A stretch of 5,201 nt of DNA from Methylococcaceae bacterium (lineage in GTDB: Bacteria > Pseudomonadota > Gammaproteobacteria > Methylococcales > Methylomonadaceae). Shown piece after piece: positions 1-5,201 of this stretch. Each line of letters begins with the position of its first letter. The first letter of the stretch is position 1. Under the pieces are notes generated by a model, which had not been told where the DNA came from, did no database searches, and saw nothing but the letters and a program-made list of their open reading frames with translations. Location: positions 1-5,201 of the forward strand of contig SXIZ01000274.1 in the NCBI GenBank assembly GCA_005779525.1, given 5' to 3'. The translations under genes and the position numbers were made by a program.

Positions 1-44
1 TGCAGTCGAAAAGAAAGTACTCAAAGAAAAGGCGGCCCAGTTAC

Positions 45-158
45 CGCAAAAGTCTTGCGCTCCTCGTAGTTATCGGGGGGTGACAAAAGGGGCGTCCTGC
101 CCCTTTGCCACCTTGCGGCATCCATGCCGCAACCCGTTGGGCTATTCCCGATAACTAC
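45..158. repeat. Structured intergenic repeat-like element with nested inverted repeats
   Basis: Four perfect inverted repeats are packed into about 115 bases. A 5-bp stem pairs 45-49 with 55-59. An outer 12-bp stem pairs 66-77 with 147-158. Inside it lie an 8-bp stem (86-93 with 99-106, loop 94-98) and a 9-bp stem (113-121 with 124-132). The outer stem plus the two inner hairpins would fold as a three-way junction in RNA or single-stranded DNA. The flanking text, for example around 21-38 and 160-175, resembles dispersed non-coding repeats I associate with proteobacterial genomes; that likeness is from memory. No second copy is present in this window. It could be a mobile palindromic element, an mRNA-stabilising or terminating structure behind an upstream gene, or a leader of the nir genes. 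The pairing is directly seen; the role is unknown. Confidence 0.6.
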
Positions 159-191
159 TGCGGTGCTCGACGCGGTAAACGGGATAAAAAC

Positions 192-208
192 ACGTTACTG
201 CGTAACGT
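192..208. promoter_or_regulatory. 17-base perfect palindrome upstream of nirG (possible operator)
   Basis: A 7-bp perfect inverted repeat (192-198 with 202-208) is separated by the three bases TGC, and its right end lies 47 bases before the nirG ATG. The half-site ACGTTAC does not match the TTGAT half-site of FNR/DNR-type regulators that usually control nir genes. The size and position suit a dimeric repressor or activator site. It is also able to form a hairpin, but no T-run follows, so an intrinsic terminator is unlikely. It might instead be the edge of the neighbouring repeat-like element. Confidence 0.35.
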
Positions 209-221
209 CAATTATTAATAC

Positions 222-234
222 CTGCTACTAGCAG
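222..234. repeat. Short inverted repeat ahead of nirG
   Basis: A 5-bp perfect inverted repeat (222-226 with 230-234) has a 3-base centre and ends 21 bases before the nirG start codon. In mRNA it would make a small hairpin just upstream of the ribosome-binding region, so it could affect initiation. At this length chance is a fair explanation. Confidence 0.25.
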
Positions 235-255
235 CATAAATGAGATTTTTAGGTT

Positions 256-699
256 ATGGATAGTCTGGATCGTCAAATTATTAATCATTTACAGCAAGGT
301 TTTCCGATCTGTACTTCGCCATATCAACAGGTGGCTGAGCAACTGGGTATCACTGAGGCTGAATTAATCGCAAGGCTCGAGCGTTTGTTAAGCGAGGGTG
401 TGTTAACGCGTTTTGGACCGTTATTTCATGCTGAACAGTTAGGTGGGGCGTTGACCTTGGCAGCGGTAAAGGTGCCAGCGGAGCGTTTTGATGCGGTGGC
501 GGAGGTGATCAATGCTTTTCCAGAAGTCGCACATAATTACGAGCGCGCCCATACCTTAAATATGTGGTTTGTGTTAGCGACTGAAACGCCCGAACAAATT
601 GCGCAGGTTATTAGCGCAATTGAGCAGCAAACAGGTCTAAAGGTATATAACATGCCTAAGCAACGCGAGTATTTTGTGAACTTACAATTGGAAGCTTGA
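256..699 (+). CDS. nirG: Siroheme decarboxylase subunit NirG (Lrp/AsnC-like)
   Basis: NirG is a subunit of the cytoplasmic siroheme decarboxylase, which with NirD, NirL and NirH converts siroheme to 12,18-didecarboxysiroheme in heme d1 synthesis. The 147-residue protein has the family's usual length. An N-terminal winged-helix region of the Lrp/AsnC type spans about residues 1-55. A C-terminal Lrp-like ferredoxin-fold part covers about 65-145. Family marks include RFGPLF at 52-57, LGGALTLAA at 62-70, and the conserved stretch 90-107 (EVAHNYERAHTLNMWFVL) with His93, Tyr95 and His99. The LGGA and NMWFVL wording fits NirG better than NirD as I recall those families. The ATG start gives the standard N-terminus, although its ribosome site is weak (GAG at 242-244, 11 bases away). 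NirH starts two bases after the stop. The DNA-binding fold is used here for catalysis, so it should not be read as a transcription factor. Confidence 0.88.
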   Translation: MDSLDRQIINHLQQGFPICTSPYQQVAEQLGITEAELIARLERLLSEGVLTRFGPLFHAEQLGGALTLAAVKVPAERFDAVAEVINAFPEVAHNYERAHTLNMWFVLATETPEQIAQVISAIEQQTGLKVYNMPKQREYFVNLQLEA

Positions 700-701
700 T
701 T

Positions 702-1181
702 ATGTTAGATGCATTCGATCGACAAATTATCCAATTAACACAGTCAGGTTTGCCGTTGGTGGCAGAGCCCTATCAGCATTTGGCGGCACAACTGGACTGC
801 AGTCCAGAAGTTGTGATGCAACGCATGCAGGCGATGCAAGCCAACGGCATTATCCGCCGTATCGGCGCGGTACCAAATCATTATAAACTGGGTTATCGTT
901 TTAATGGCATGACGGTGTGGGATGTGGTTGATGAGCAGATTGATTGCTTAGGTGAACAGGTGGGGCAGCTGCCGTTTGTCAGTCATTGCTACCATCGTCC
1001 CCGGCATTTACCGGAATGGCGCTATAACTTATTTGCGATGGTGCACAGTAAAACCGCATCTGGGGTTGAGGAACAAATCGCGGTGATAGCGGCACTGTTA
1101 GGTGAGCAGCAACGCGCACATGAGGTGTTGTATAGTACGCGTATATTAAAAAAAACGGGTTTTAGATTAGGAGCTGCATAG
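702..1181 (+). CDS. nirH: Siroheme decarboxylase subunit NirH (Lrp/AsnC-like)
   Basis: NirH is the likely partner of NirG in decarboxylating siroheme for heme d1. The protein is 159 residues from the ATG at 702. I prefer this start over an in-frame TTG six bases upstream, because GGAAG at 690-694 sits seven bases before the ATG but only one base before the TTG. An Lrp-type winged helix covers about residues 1-55. The family signature IRRIGAVPNHYKLGY lies at 51-65, with His60 and Tyr61. A second conserved block, FVSHCYHRPRHLPEW, lies at 92-106 with His95, Tyr97, His98 and His102, followed by YNLFAMVH at 108-115. The NHYKLG and RPRHLPEW blocks are shared by NirL and NirH, and the position directly between nirG and nirJ favours NirH. 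The stop codon shares its last base with the nirJ GTG, implying translational coupling. Confidence 0.88.
   Translation: MLDAFDRQIIQLTQSGLPLVAEPYQHLAAQLDCSPEVVMQRMQAMQANGIIRRIGAVPNHYKLGYRFNGMTVWDVVDEQIDCLGEQVGQLPFVSHCYHRPRHLPEWRYNLFAMVHSKTASGVEEQIAVIAALLGEQQRAHEVLYSTRILKKTGFRLGAA
1168..1173 (+). promoter_or_regulatory. Ribosome binding site deciding the nirJ GTG start
   Basis: TAGGAG lies inside the 3' end of nirH, seven bases before the GTG at 1181. It supports the GTG, which overlaps the nirH TAG by one base, as the real nirJ start. Confidence 0.75.
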
Positions 1182-2317
1182 TGTTTCGTCTCAGTCAATT
1201 TATGCGTGAAGTACTGCATCCCACGCCACTTAAACCAGCACGCAAACCTTCCGGGCCAGTGGTGATTTGGAATTTGATTCGGCGCTGTAATCTGACCTGC
1301 AAACACTGTTACACGACTTCAGCCGATATTGATTTTCCAGGGGAATTAACTACGCCCGAAATTTTTACCGTCTTAGAGGATTTACAGCAGTTTAAAGTCC
1401 CGGTCATTATTTTGTCGGGCGGGGAACCGTTGTTGCATCCTGATATCTTTAAGATTTCCCGGCAGGCTAAGGATTTAGGCTTTTACGTGGCCTTATCCAG
1501 TAATGGCACCTTGGTGACTGAAGCGAATATTGCTGACATTGTGGCCATGAATTATCAATATGTCGGGATTAGCTTGGATGGTATTGGAGCAACGCATGAC
1601 AAGTTTCGCCAGAAACTTGGGTCGTTTGACGCTTCCATGCGTGGTATTCACTTGTGTAGTGAGCACGGCATCAAAGCCGGGGTGCGCTTTACGTTGACGC
1701 AGGATAATGTGCAGGATTTTCCCGCGATGCTGCAATTAATTAAAGAACATGAGATAGATAAGTTTTATCTATCGCATCTCAATTATGGCGGGCGCGGTAA
1801 TAAAAATCGTAAAGATGATGCGGTGTTTAGTATGACGCGGGAGGTGATGCAGCAATTATTCTCCAAAGCATTGCAGTGGGAACAGGCGGGTATAGCACGT
1901 GAAATTGTTACCGGAAATAACGATGCTGATGCAGTGTTTTTCTTACATTGGGTGCGTGAGCATTTTCCAGAGCGTGCCGAACATATTCAAGCCAAGCTGG
2001 AACAGTGGGGCGGGAATTCCTCTGGAGTGAATGTGGCGAATATTGATAATTTAGGCAATGTGCATCCTGATACGTTCTGGTGGCATTATCATTTGGGTAA
2101 TGTTAGACAACGCGCTTTTTCGGAGATTTGGAGCGATATTTCAGAACCTGTGATGGCGGGCTTAAAGCAAAGTCCACGTCCCCTAAAAGGGCGCTGTGCC
2201 AGTTGCCACTATCAAAAAATTTGTAATGGCAATACCCGTGTCCGGGCGCAACAAGTGTATCAAGATGTCTGGGCGGAAGATCCAGGGTGCTATTTATTCC
2301 CGGAAGAAATTAATTAA
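1181..2317 (+). CDS. nirJ: Heme d1 biosynthesis radical SAM protein NirJ
   Basis: NirJ is a cytoplasmic radical S-adenosylmethionine enzyme that works on 12,18-didecarboxysiroheme, removing propionate side chains on the way to heme d1, the cofactor of nitrite reductase NirS. The 378-residue length is normal. The radical SAM cluster motif Cys-x3-Cys-x2-Cys is at Cys36, Cys40 and Cys43, and GGEP at 80-83 is the SAM-contact motif. A SPASM-like C-terminal set of four cysteines, Cys339, Cys342, Cys348 and Cys370, would hold a second iron-sulfur cluster, as known for NirJ. Other NirJ-like stretches are FYLSHLNYGGRG at about 195-206 and NIDNLGNVHPDTFWWH further on. The neighbours NirG and NirH separate it from PqqE and AhbC/AhbD, which share this architecture. 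Translation starts at GTG with a good ribosome site. It is the last gene of the unit, and a hairpin follows the TAA. Confidence 0.93.
   Translation: MFRLSQFMREVLHPTPLKPARKPSGPVVIWNLIRRCNLTCKHCYTTSADIDFPGELTTPEIFTVLEDLQQFKVPVIILSGGEPLLHPDIFKISRQAKDLGFYVALSSNGTLVTEANIADIVAMNYQYVGISLDGIGATHDKFRQKLGSFDASMRGIHLCSEHGIKAGVRFTLTQDNVQDFPAMLQLIKEHEIDKFYLSHLNYGGRGNKNRKDDAVFSMTREVMQQLFSKALQWEQAGIAREIVTGNNDADAVFFLHWVREHFPERAEHIQAKLEQWGGNSSGVNVANIDNLGNVHPDTFWWHYHLGNVRQRAFSEIWSDISEPVMAGLKQSPRPLKGRCASCHYQKICNGNTRVRAQQVYQDVWAEDPGCYLFPEEIN
1753..1773 (+). repeat. Perfect 9-bp inverted repeat inside nirJ
   Basis: Bases 1753-1761 pair perfectly with 1765-1773 around a 3-base centre, within the codons for residues EIDKFYLS of NirJ. 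The encoded residues are conserved-looking, so coding constraint plus chance could explain it. In mRNA it would form a compact, AU-rich hairpin. Confidence 0.35.
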
Positions 2318-2330
2318 CTATTCTAAATTA

Positions 2331-2358
2331 AGCCGCATTTTATCGGTTTAATGCGGCT
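2331..2358 (+). terminator. Hairpin after nirJ, probable terminator
   Basis: A 9-bp perfect stem pairs 2331-2339 with 2350-2358, enclosing a 10-base loop, and begins 14 bases after the nirJ TAA. The outer half of the stem is GC-rich (GCCGC). It is followed by CACGTTTGC rather than a clear run of T, so intrinsic termination may be weak; it could equally be a 3'-end stabilising structure. Its position between the nir and che units supports separate transcripts. Confidence 0.55.
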
Positions 2359-2572
2359 CACGTTTGCAGAAATTTACCCGGAAAGATTTGATATTTGAAC
2401 TATGCTTTGAAGAGTAGAAAGTCTAAATTGTTGACTGTCTAGCATATTGAATGCGTTGCTTTGTGTTTTGAGTTGGATTCAACGTATGTTGCTTAAAGAC
2501 TCGCTTGGTTTAGAGTGGGCATAGGGCGCATGCAATGCTTTTAAATTAATTTACTTTAAGGGACCAGACGGC

Positions 2573-2585
2573 GGGGGTTATCATT
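2573..2585 (+). promoter_or_regulatory. Putative ribosome site and non-standard AUU start of cheR
   Basis: A G-run at 2573-2577 lies five bases before ATT at 2583. In the cheR frame there is a stop at 2547-2549 and no ATG, GTG or TTG until 2655. ATT at 2583 (or ATC at 2580) is therefore the only way to start a protein with an intact N-terminal domain. The G-run can pair with the 16S rRNA tail using G-U pairs. The choice of ATT over ATC rests on spacing only. Confidence 0.4.
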
Positions 2586-3389
2586 TTACAAGCAATTACT
2601 GCGCAAGAATTTCAGTTATTTCAGCGGCTCATCTATGAGCATGCTGGGATTTCCTTGTCGCCTGGCAAGCAGGTGATGGTTGCTAGTCGATTAGCCAAAC
2701 GGGTTCAGTACAACGAGCTTTCGAATTACAAAGACTATTATCATTTAATCACCCATCCTCAGCATGCTGAAGAGTTTCAGATCATGGTTAATATCTTAAC
2801 TACGAATGAAACCTACTTTTTTCGCGAACCCAAGCATTTTGAATACTTAGAAGAACAAATTTTGAATACTTGGAAAGGCTCGGTATTTAGAGTTTGGAGT
2901 GCAGCCAGTTCTACCGGAGAAGAAGCCTACTCTATCGCCATGGTCTTAGCTGAAAAATTAGGGAGTCGCCCTTGGGAGATCCTTGGCTCGGACTTAAGTA
3001 CCCGGGTTTTAGAAATAGCGAGTGAAGGTGTTTACCTGATGGATCGCTTAGAGTATTTAGAGCAAAAATATCTGACTAAATACTGTTTGCGTGGCGTACG
3101 CTCGCAAGTGGGTATGATGCGGGTAGTGGATAAATTAAAAGATCAGGTTAAATTTAGCCAAATTAATTTAATGCAAAATTTACCTTATGACATGCTGCAG
3201 CATTATGATGTGATTTTTTTGCGTAATGTTTTAATTTATTTTGACAATGAAACTAAAAAGGCGGTGGTTGAAAGGGTAATAAAAGCCTTAAAACCCGGCG
3301 GGCATTTTTTTATTAGTCATTCTGAAAGCTTACATCGAGTGACTGATCAATTAGATATGGTTAAACCCTCAATATATAGAAAAAGATGA
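2583..3389 (+). CDS. cheR: Chemotaxis protein methyltransferase CheR
   Basis: CheR uses S-adenosylmethionine to methylate glutamates on chemoreceptors and acts in the cytoplasm at the receptor array. Numbered from ATT 2583, the protein has 268 residues, close to the usual 270-290. A helical CheR N-terminal domain spans about 1-60 and a Rossmann-type methyltransferase domain about 70-268. Visible motifs are TTNETYFFRE at 73-82, the SAM-binding WSAASSTGEEAYS at 105-117 (the commoner form is GCSTGEEPYS), GSDLS at 135-139, FLRNVLIYFD at 212-221 and LKPGGHFFISHSESL at 236-250. Starting instead at TTG 2655 would give 244 residues and remove the first N-terminal helices, so it is not preferred. There is no standard start codon for the full-length form, so the 5' end is uncertain. 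The TGA overlaps the cheD ATG in ATGA, pointing to coupled translation. Confidence 0.87.
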   Translation: MLQAITAQEFQLFQRLIYEHAGISLSPGKQVMVASRLAKRVQYNELSNYKDYYHLITHPQHAEEFQIMVNILTTNETYFFREPKHFEYLEEQILNTWKGSVFRVWSAASSTGEEAYSIAMVLAEKLGSRPWEILGSDLSTRVLEIASEGVYLMDRLEYLEQKYLTKYCLRGVRSQVGMMRVVDKLKDQVKFSQINLMQNLPYDMLQHYDVIFLRNVLIYFDNETKKAVVERVIKALKPGGHFFISHSESLHRVTDQLDMVKPSIYRKR

Positions 3390-3982
3390 AAAATATTGAT
3401 CAAGGTGGGACTACCCGTGTTGTGATTGATCCAGGTGAATATTATGTCACCAATAAAGCTGAAATTATCTCAACCCTTTTAGGTTCCTGTGTGGCTGCCT
3501 GTTTATACGATCCGGTCAGCAGAGTGATCGGTATGAATCATTTTCTTTTAGCCTACCAAAGTCAAACGCTACGCCCGCAACTGGAATCCGAAGAGGGGCG
3601 TTACGGTTTGTATGCTATGGAATTGTTAATCAATAGCATGATGAAACTCGGAGCGGTAAAAAGTCGTTTGCAGGCCAAATGTTTTGGTGGTGGTAATGTA
3701 CTGCTGATTAATACCCGTGGTGGAAAAACCCAGACCGTGGGTGATGTGAACGTAGAATTTATTAAGGCTTTTTTAAATAAAGAGAATATCCCAATCGTAG
3801 CCTCCGATTTAGGTGGCAATGCTGGGCGGAATATTCATTTTGTGGCTGAGGATTTTGCGGTATACGTCAAGCCGATCACGATGAATCTGACGCAGCATAT
3901 TGCGCAGGAAGAACGGCGCTATTGGAAAAAAAATATCGAATTACAAGAACAAGAAAAACAATCCAAAGTGGATTATTGGTAG
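3386..3982 (+). CDS. cheD: Chemoreceptor glutamine deamidase CheD
   Basis: CheD deamidates specific glutamines on chemoreceptors, turning them into methylatable glutamates for CheR; in some bacteria it also works with CheC. The 198-residue protein carries the family pattern STLLGSCVAACLYD at 29-42 with nucleophile Cys35, and GMNHFLL at 49-55 with His52. The 17-residue spacing between the two equals that of the characterised Thermotoga enzyme (Cys27 and His44). The hydroxyl residue of the triad would be Ser29 or Thr30. CFGGGNVL at 99-106 is the typical glycine-rich loop. The last 25 residues are charged, glutamine- and lysine-rich and probably helical, extending beyond the catalytic fold. It overlaps cheR by four bases, with little ribosome-site signal of its own, so it likely depends on coupling. 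No cheB or cheC follows on this strand. Confidence 0.9.
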   Translation: MKNIDQGGTTRVVIDPGEYYVTNKAEIISTLLGSCVAACLYDPVSRVIGMNHFLLAYQSQTLRPQLESEEGRYGLYAMELLINSMMKLGAVKSRLQAKCFGGGNVLLINTRGGKTQTVGDVNVEFIKAFLNKENIPIVASDLGGNAGRNIHFVAEDFAVYVKPITMNLTQHIAQEERRYWKKNIELQEQEKQSKVDYW

Positions 3983-4078
3983 GCAAATTGTATTTATTCT
4001 ACCCGCCTTGATTCCCGCAAATGCGTGTTAACACTCTTAATTTAGAGGATTACACAAAACATTCTTTTCCATCCTTTA

Positions 4079-4109
4079 AACGCAAAGGCCAGCGTGTGTC
4101 TTTGGCGTT
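4079..4109. terminator. Imperfect hairpin at the 3' end of the AraC-family gene
   Basis: Bases 4079-4087 pair with 4100-4109 as nine base pairs with one bulged G, enclosing a 12-base loop, and the stem touches the minus-strand stop codon (4108-4110). It lies between the convergent cheD and regulator genes, where a terminator is expected. No T-run follows on either strand, so this is a weak call. The rest of 3983-4107 holds only a 10-base palindrome at 4025-4034, and I see no gene there. Confidence 0.25.
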
Positions 4110-5094
4110 AATCAATGTTTGGCTGATGGCGTGATTTTTTAATCAACGATTTAGGCGATACCCCGAAGAATTTAACAAAAGCTGCGCTAAAGTTACTGGC
4201 ATGCGCAAAGCCTACAAAATCAGCAACAACCCCTACATGATACTGGCGGGTGGCTAACATCTGATAGGCGATATGCATTCGGATTTCGGCTAAAAGACCA
4301 TAGGGGGTAGTGTTCAAGCATTGATGGCAAACTTGCTTAAGTTTAAATTGATTGGTACCCAAACGTTTGGCTAATTCAGTGAGTGACGGCGGGTTTTTAA
4401 ATTCCTGCACAAAAATGGCTCTTATGGCTTCGGCTAATTTGTGATCTTTCGCACTAGCGTTTGGCGCTGTGGCTGAATACTCGGCACATAAGGGTTCCAG
4501 TTCCGCCGCTAATATGGATAAGGCTTGCGCATGCAGCAGCAGCTGGTTTAATTCTCCAGAAACTGGATGCTTAAGGAGTTGTTGGGCAGCTAAAAAACCT
4601 GACTGAGTGGTGGGGCGGTGACTGATTTGCTGGAGTGTGCCGTGTCTAAACCATCGATCATGGGAGCGCTCTAAATACTTTTCCAACCACGATTGTGTGA
4701 GCACAAAGCGTAATTGGGTGACCGGACGATCCGCATGATAATGGCGTTCGCCAAGTGTTGAATTAAACGTGGTAATTGAGGTGTAGCCTTCGGTGAAAAC
4801 GACTTCCTGCCCATGGTGTGCCCGAAAGCGCGATTGACCCACTAAATCGAGAGTGATGACCATTCTGGGATCCTGCGAGTCTATCTGGCTTAAAATCGCT
4901 AGATCACGTGTGGGCAAAAAGTGGGTCTCGATGAAGCTTAAATCATTAGCTATTTGAAAAATATTCGAATAACCTTTTCCTAGTTCTTCGGGTAGGGTTT
5001 GTTGCAGGCTGTGGTTAACTGAGTTTTTTTGTAAAACTAAATCCTCAGTAGCTATACGCCAATATTTTGATTTCATGATCGAACTGGTTTGCAT
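4108..5094 (-). CDS. AraC/XylS-family transcriptional regulator
   Basis: This is a DNA-binding regulator of unknown target and ligand. The 328-residue protein has a variable N-terminal half (about 1-215) with no recognised ligand domain. The C-terminal AraC-type double helix-turn-helix covers about 218-318. The first motif centres on SLTELAKRLGTNQFKLKQ (237-254). The second includes VADFVGFAHASNFSAAFVKFFGVSP at 290-314, matching the family consensus closely. Its KRLGTN and NFSAAF wording is reminiscent of PchR-type regulators, but there is no siderophore gene nearby to support an iron role. A Cys256-x2-Cys259 pair lies just after the first recognition helix, where hydrophobic residues are usual. 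The ATG at 5094 is chosen because AAAGGA (5105-5100) precedes it by five bases; a second ATG at 5076 has no such site. It converges on cheD and is probably transcribed alone. Confidence 0.85.
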   Translation of the reverse strand: MQTSSIMKSKYWRIATEDLVLQKNSVNHSLQQTLPEELGKGYSNIFQIANDLSFIETHFLPTRDLAILSQIDSQDPRMVITLDLVGQSRFRAHHGQEVVFTEGYTSITTFNSTLGERHYHADRPVTQLRFVLTQSWLEKYLERSHDRWFRHGTLQQISHRPTTQSGFLAAQQLLKHPVSGELNQLLLHAQALSILAAELEPLCAEYSATAPNASAKDHKLAEAIRAIFVQEFKNPPSLTELAKRLGTNQFKLKQVCHQCLNTTPYGLLAEIRMHIAYQMLATRQYHVGVVADFVGFAHASNFSAAFVKFFGVSPKSLIKKSRHQPNID

Positions 5095-5201
5095 CAGTAT
5101 CCTTTGGGGTTGGGTGAGCTATAGTCAAATCTGGTGTACAGAACATCAAGCGGCTTCCTGCTGAAGAACTGTATTTTCTTTAATACCGTTAACGAATTTA
5201 A
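5095..5201 (-). other. Upstream region of the AraC-family gene, no gene seen
   Basis: This stretch contains the regulator's ribosome site (AAAGGA at 5105-5100) and presumably its promoter. I find no pair of -35 and -10 boxes good enough to mark; the best is a TTGATG with a poor GACTAT 17 bases later on the minus strand. No open frame of note is seen before the window ends. Confidence 0.4.

Noticed and set aside
2..154. Open frame of about 50 codons running in from the left edge on the plus strand
   Set aside because: It runs through the nested palindromes and ends inside the outer stem. The translation is not recognisable, so I read it as chance openness of the repeat-like element. The tail of an upstream gene cannot be fully excluded.
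1148..1155. Run of eight A near the 3' end of nirH, in phase for a slippery A-AAA-AAA heptamer
   Set aside because: A -1 shift would reach a stop after three codons and change only the last few residues, and there is no clear downstream stimulator. Programmed frameshifting is unlikely.
256..1181. Reading nirG and nirH as Lrp/AsnC transcription regulators
   Set aside because: Their sequence blocks and position before nirJ match siroheme decarboxylase subunits, which share the Lrp fold without being regulators.
1022..1306. Minus-strand open frame of 94 codons opposite nirH and nirJ
   Set aside because: It lies entirely opposite two well-supported genes and its translation shows no domain.
1493..1735. 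Minus-strand open frame of 80 codons within nirJ
   Set aside because: It is antisense to the radical SAM core of nirJ and has no independent support.
2431..2460. TTGACT resembling a -35 box between nirJ and cheR
   Set aside because: No acceptable -10 hexamer is found 16-18 bases downstream.
2505..2522. GG and GC spaced by ten bases before cheR, like a sigma-54 -24/-12 promoter
   Set aside because: Only the GG and GC dinucleotides match; the surrounding consensus bases (TGGCAC and TTGC) do not.
3601..3819. Minus-strand open frame of 72 codons within cheD
   Set aside because: It is a shadow of the conserved cheD coding sequence.
4025..4034. Ten-base palindrome GTGTTAACAC between cheD and the regulator gene
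   Set aside because: It is short, lies in a convergent intergenic region where an operator is not expected, and has no T-run to make it a terminator.

Overview
The window reads as chromosomal DNA from a denitrifying, motile gammaproteobacterium. The GC content looks moderate, in the 40s by eye. The taxon is inferred from gene content and protein style: a heme d1 biosynthesis block resembling the pseudomonad nir cluster, and a flagellar-type CheR/CheD pair. No rRNA or other marker gene is present, so genus cannot be given; a methanotroph-like or sulfur-oxidiser-like gammaproteobacterium would fit.

Layout. Positions 1-255 hold no convincing gene. They contain a strongly structured repeat-like element (about 45-158) made of nested perfect inverted repeats, then two short palindromes (192-208 and 222-234) just ahead of the first gene. 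Next come three tightly packed plus-strand genes, nirG (256-699), nirH (702-1181) and nirJ (1181-2317), with gaps or overlaps of only 1-2 bases, ending in a hairpin at 2331-2358. After a 224-base spacer comes a second plus-strand unit, cheR (about 2583-3389) and cheD (3386-3982), joined by a 4-base ATGA overlap. A convergent AraC-family regulator lies on the minus strand (4108-5094), and its upstream region runs to the right edge.

Function. NirG and NirH are Lrp-like subunits of the siroheme decarboxylase that makes 12,18-didecarboxysiroheme. NirJ is the radical SAM enzyme that then acts on that tetrapyrrole on the way to heme d1, the cofactor of cytochrome cd1 nitrite reductase (NirS). NirD and NirL, the usual partners, are not in the window and may lie upstream. 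CheR methylates chemoreceptors and CheD deamidates them, so the second unit is receptor adaptation. Nothing in the sequence ties the AraC regulator to either unit.

No new biological system is visible. The most notable points are that cheR has no in-frame ATG, GTG or TTG able to give a full-length protein, so an AUU-type start or a broken start is implied; the structured element and palindromes before nirG; and a Cys-x2-Cys pair inside the DNA-binding domain of the AraC protein.
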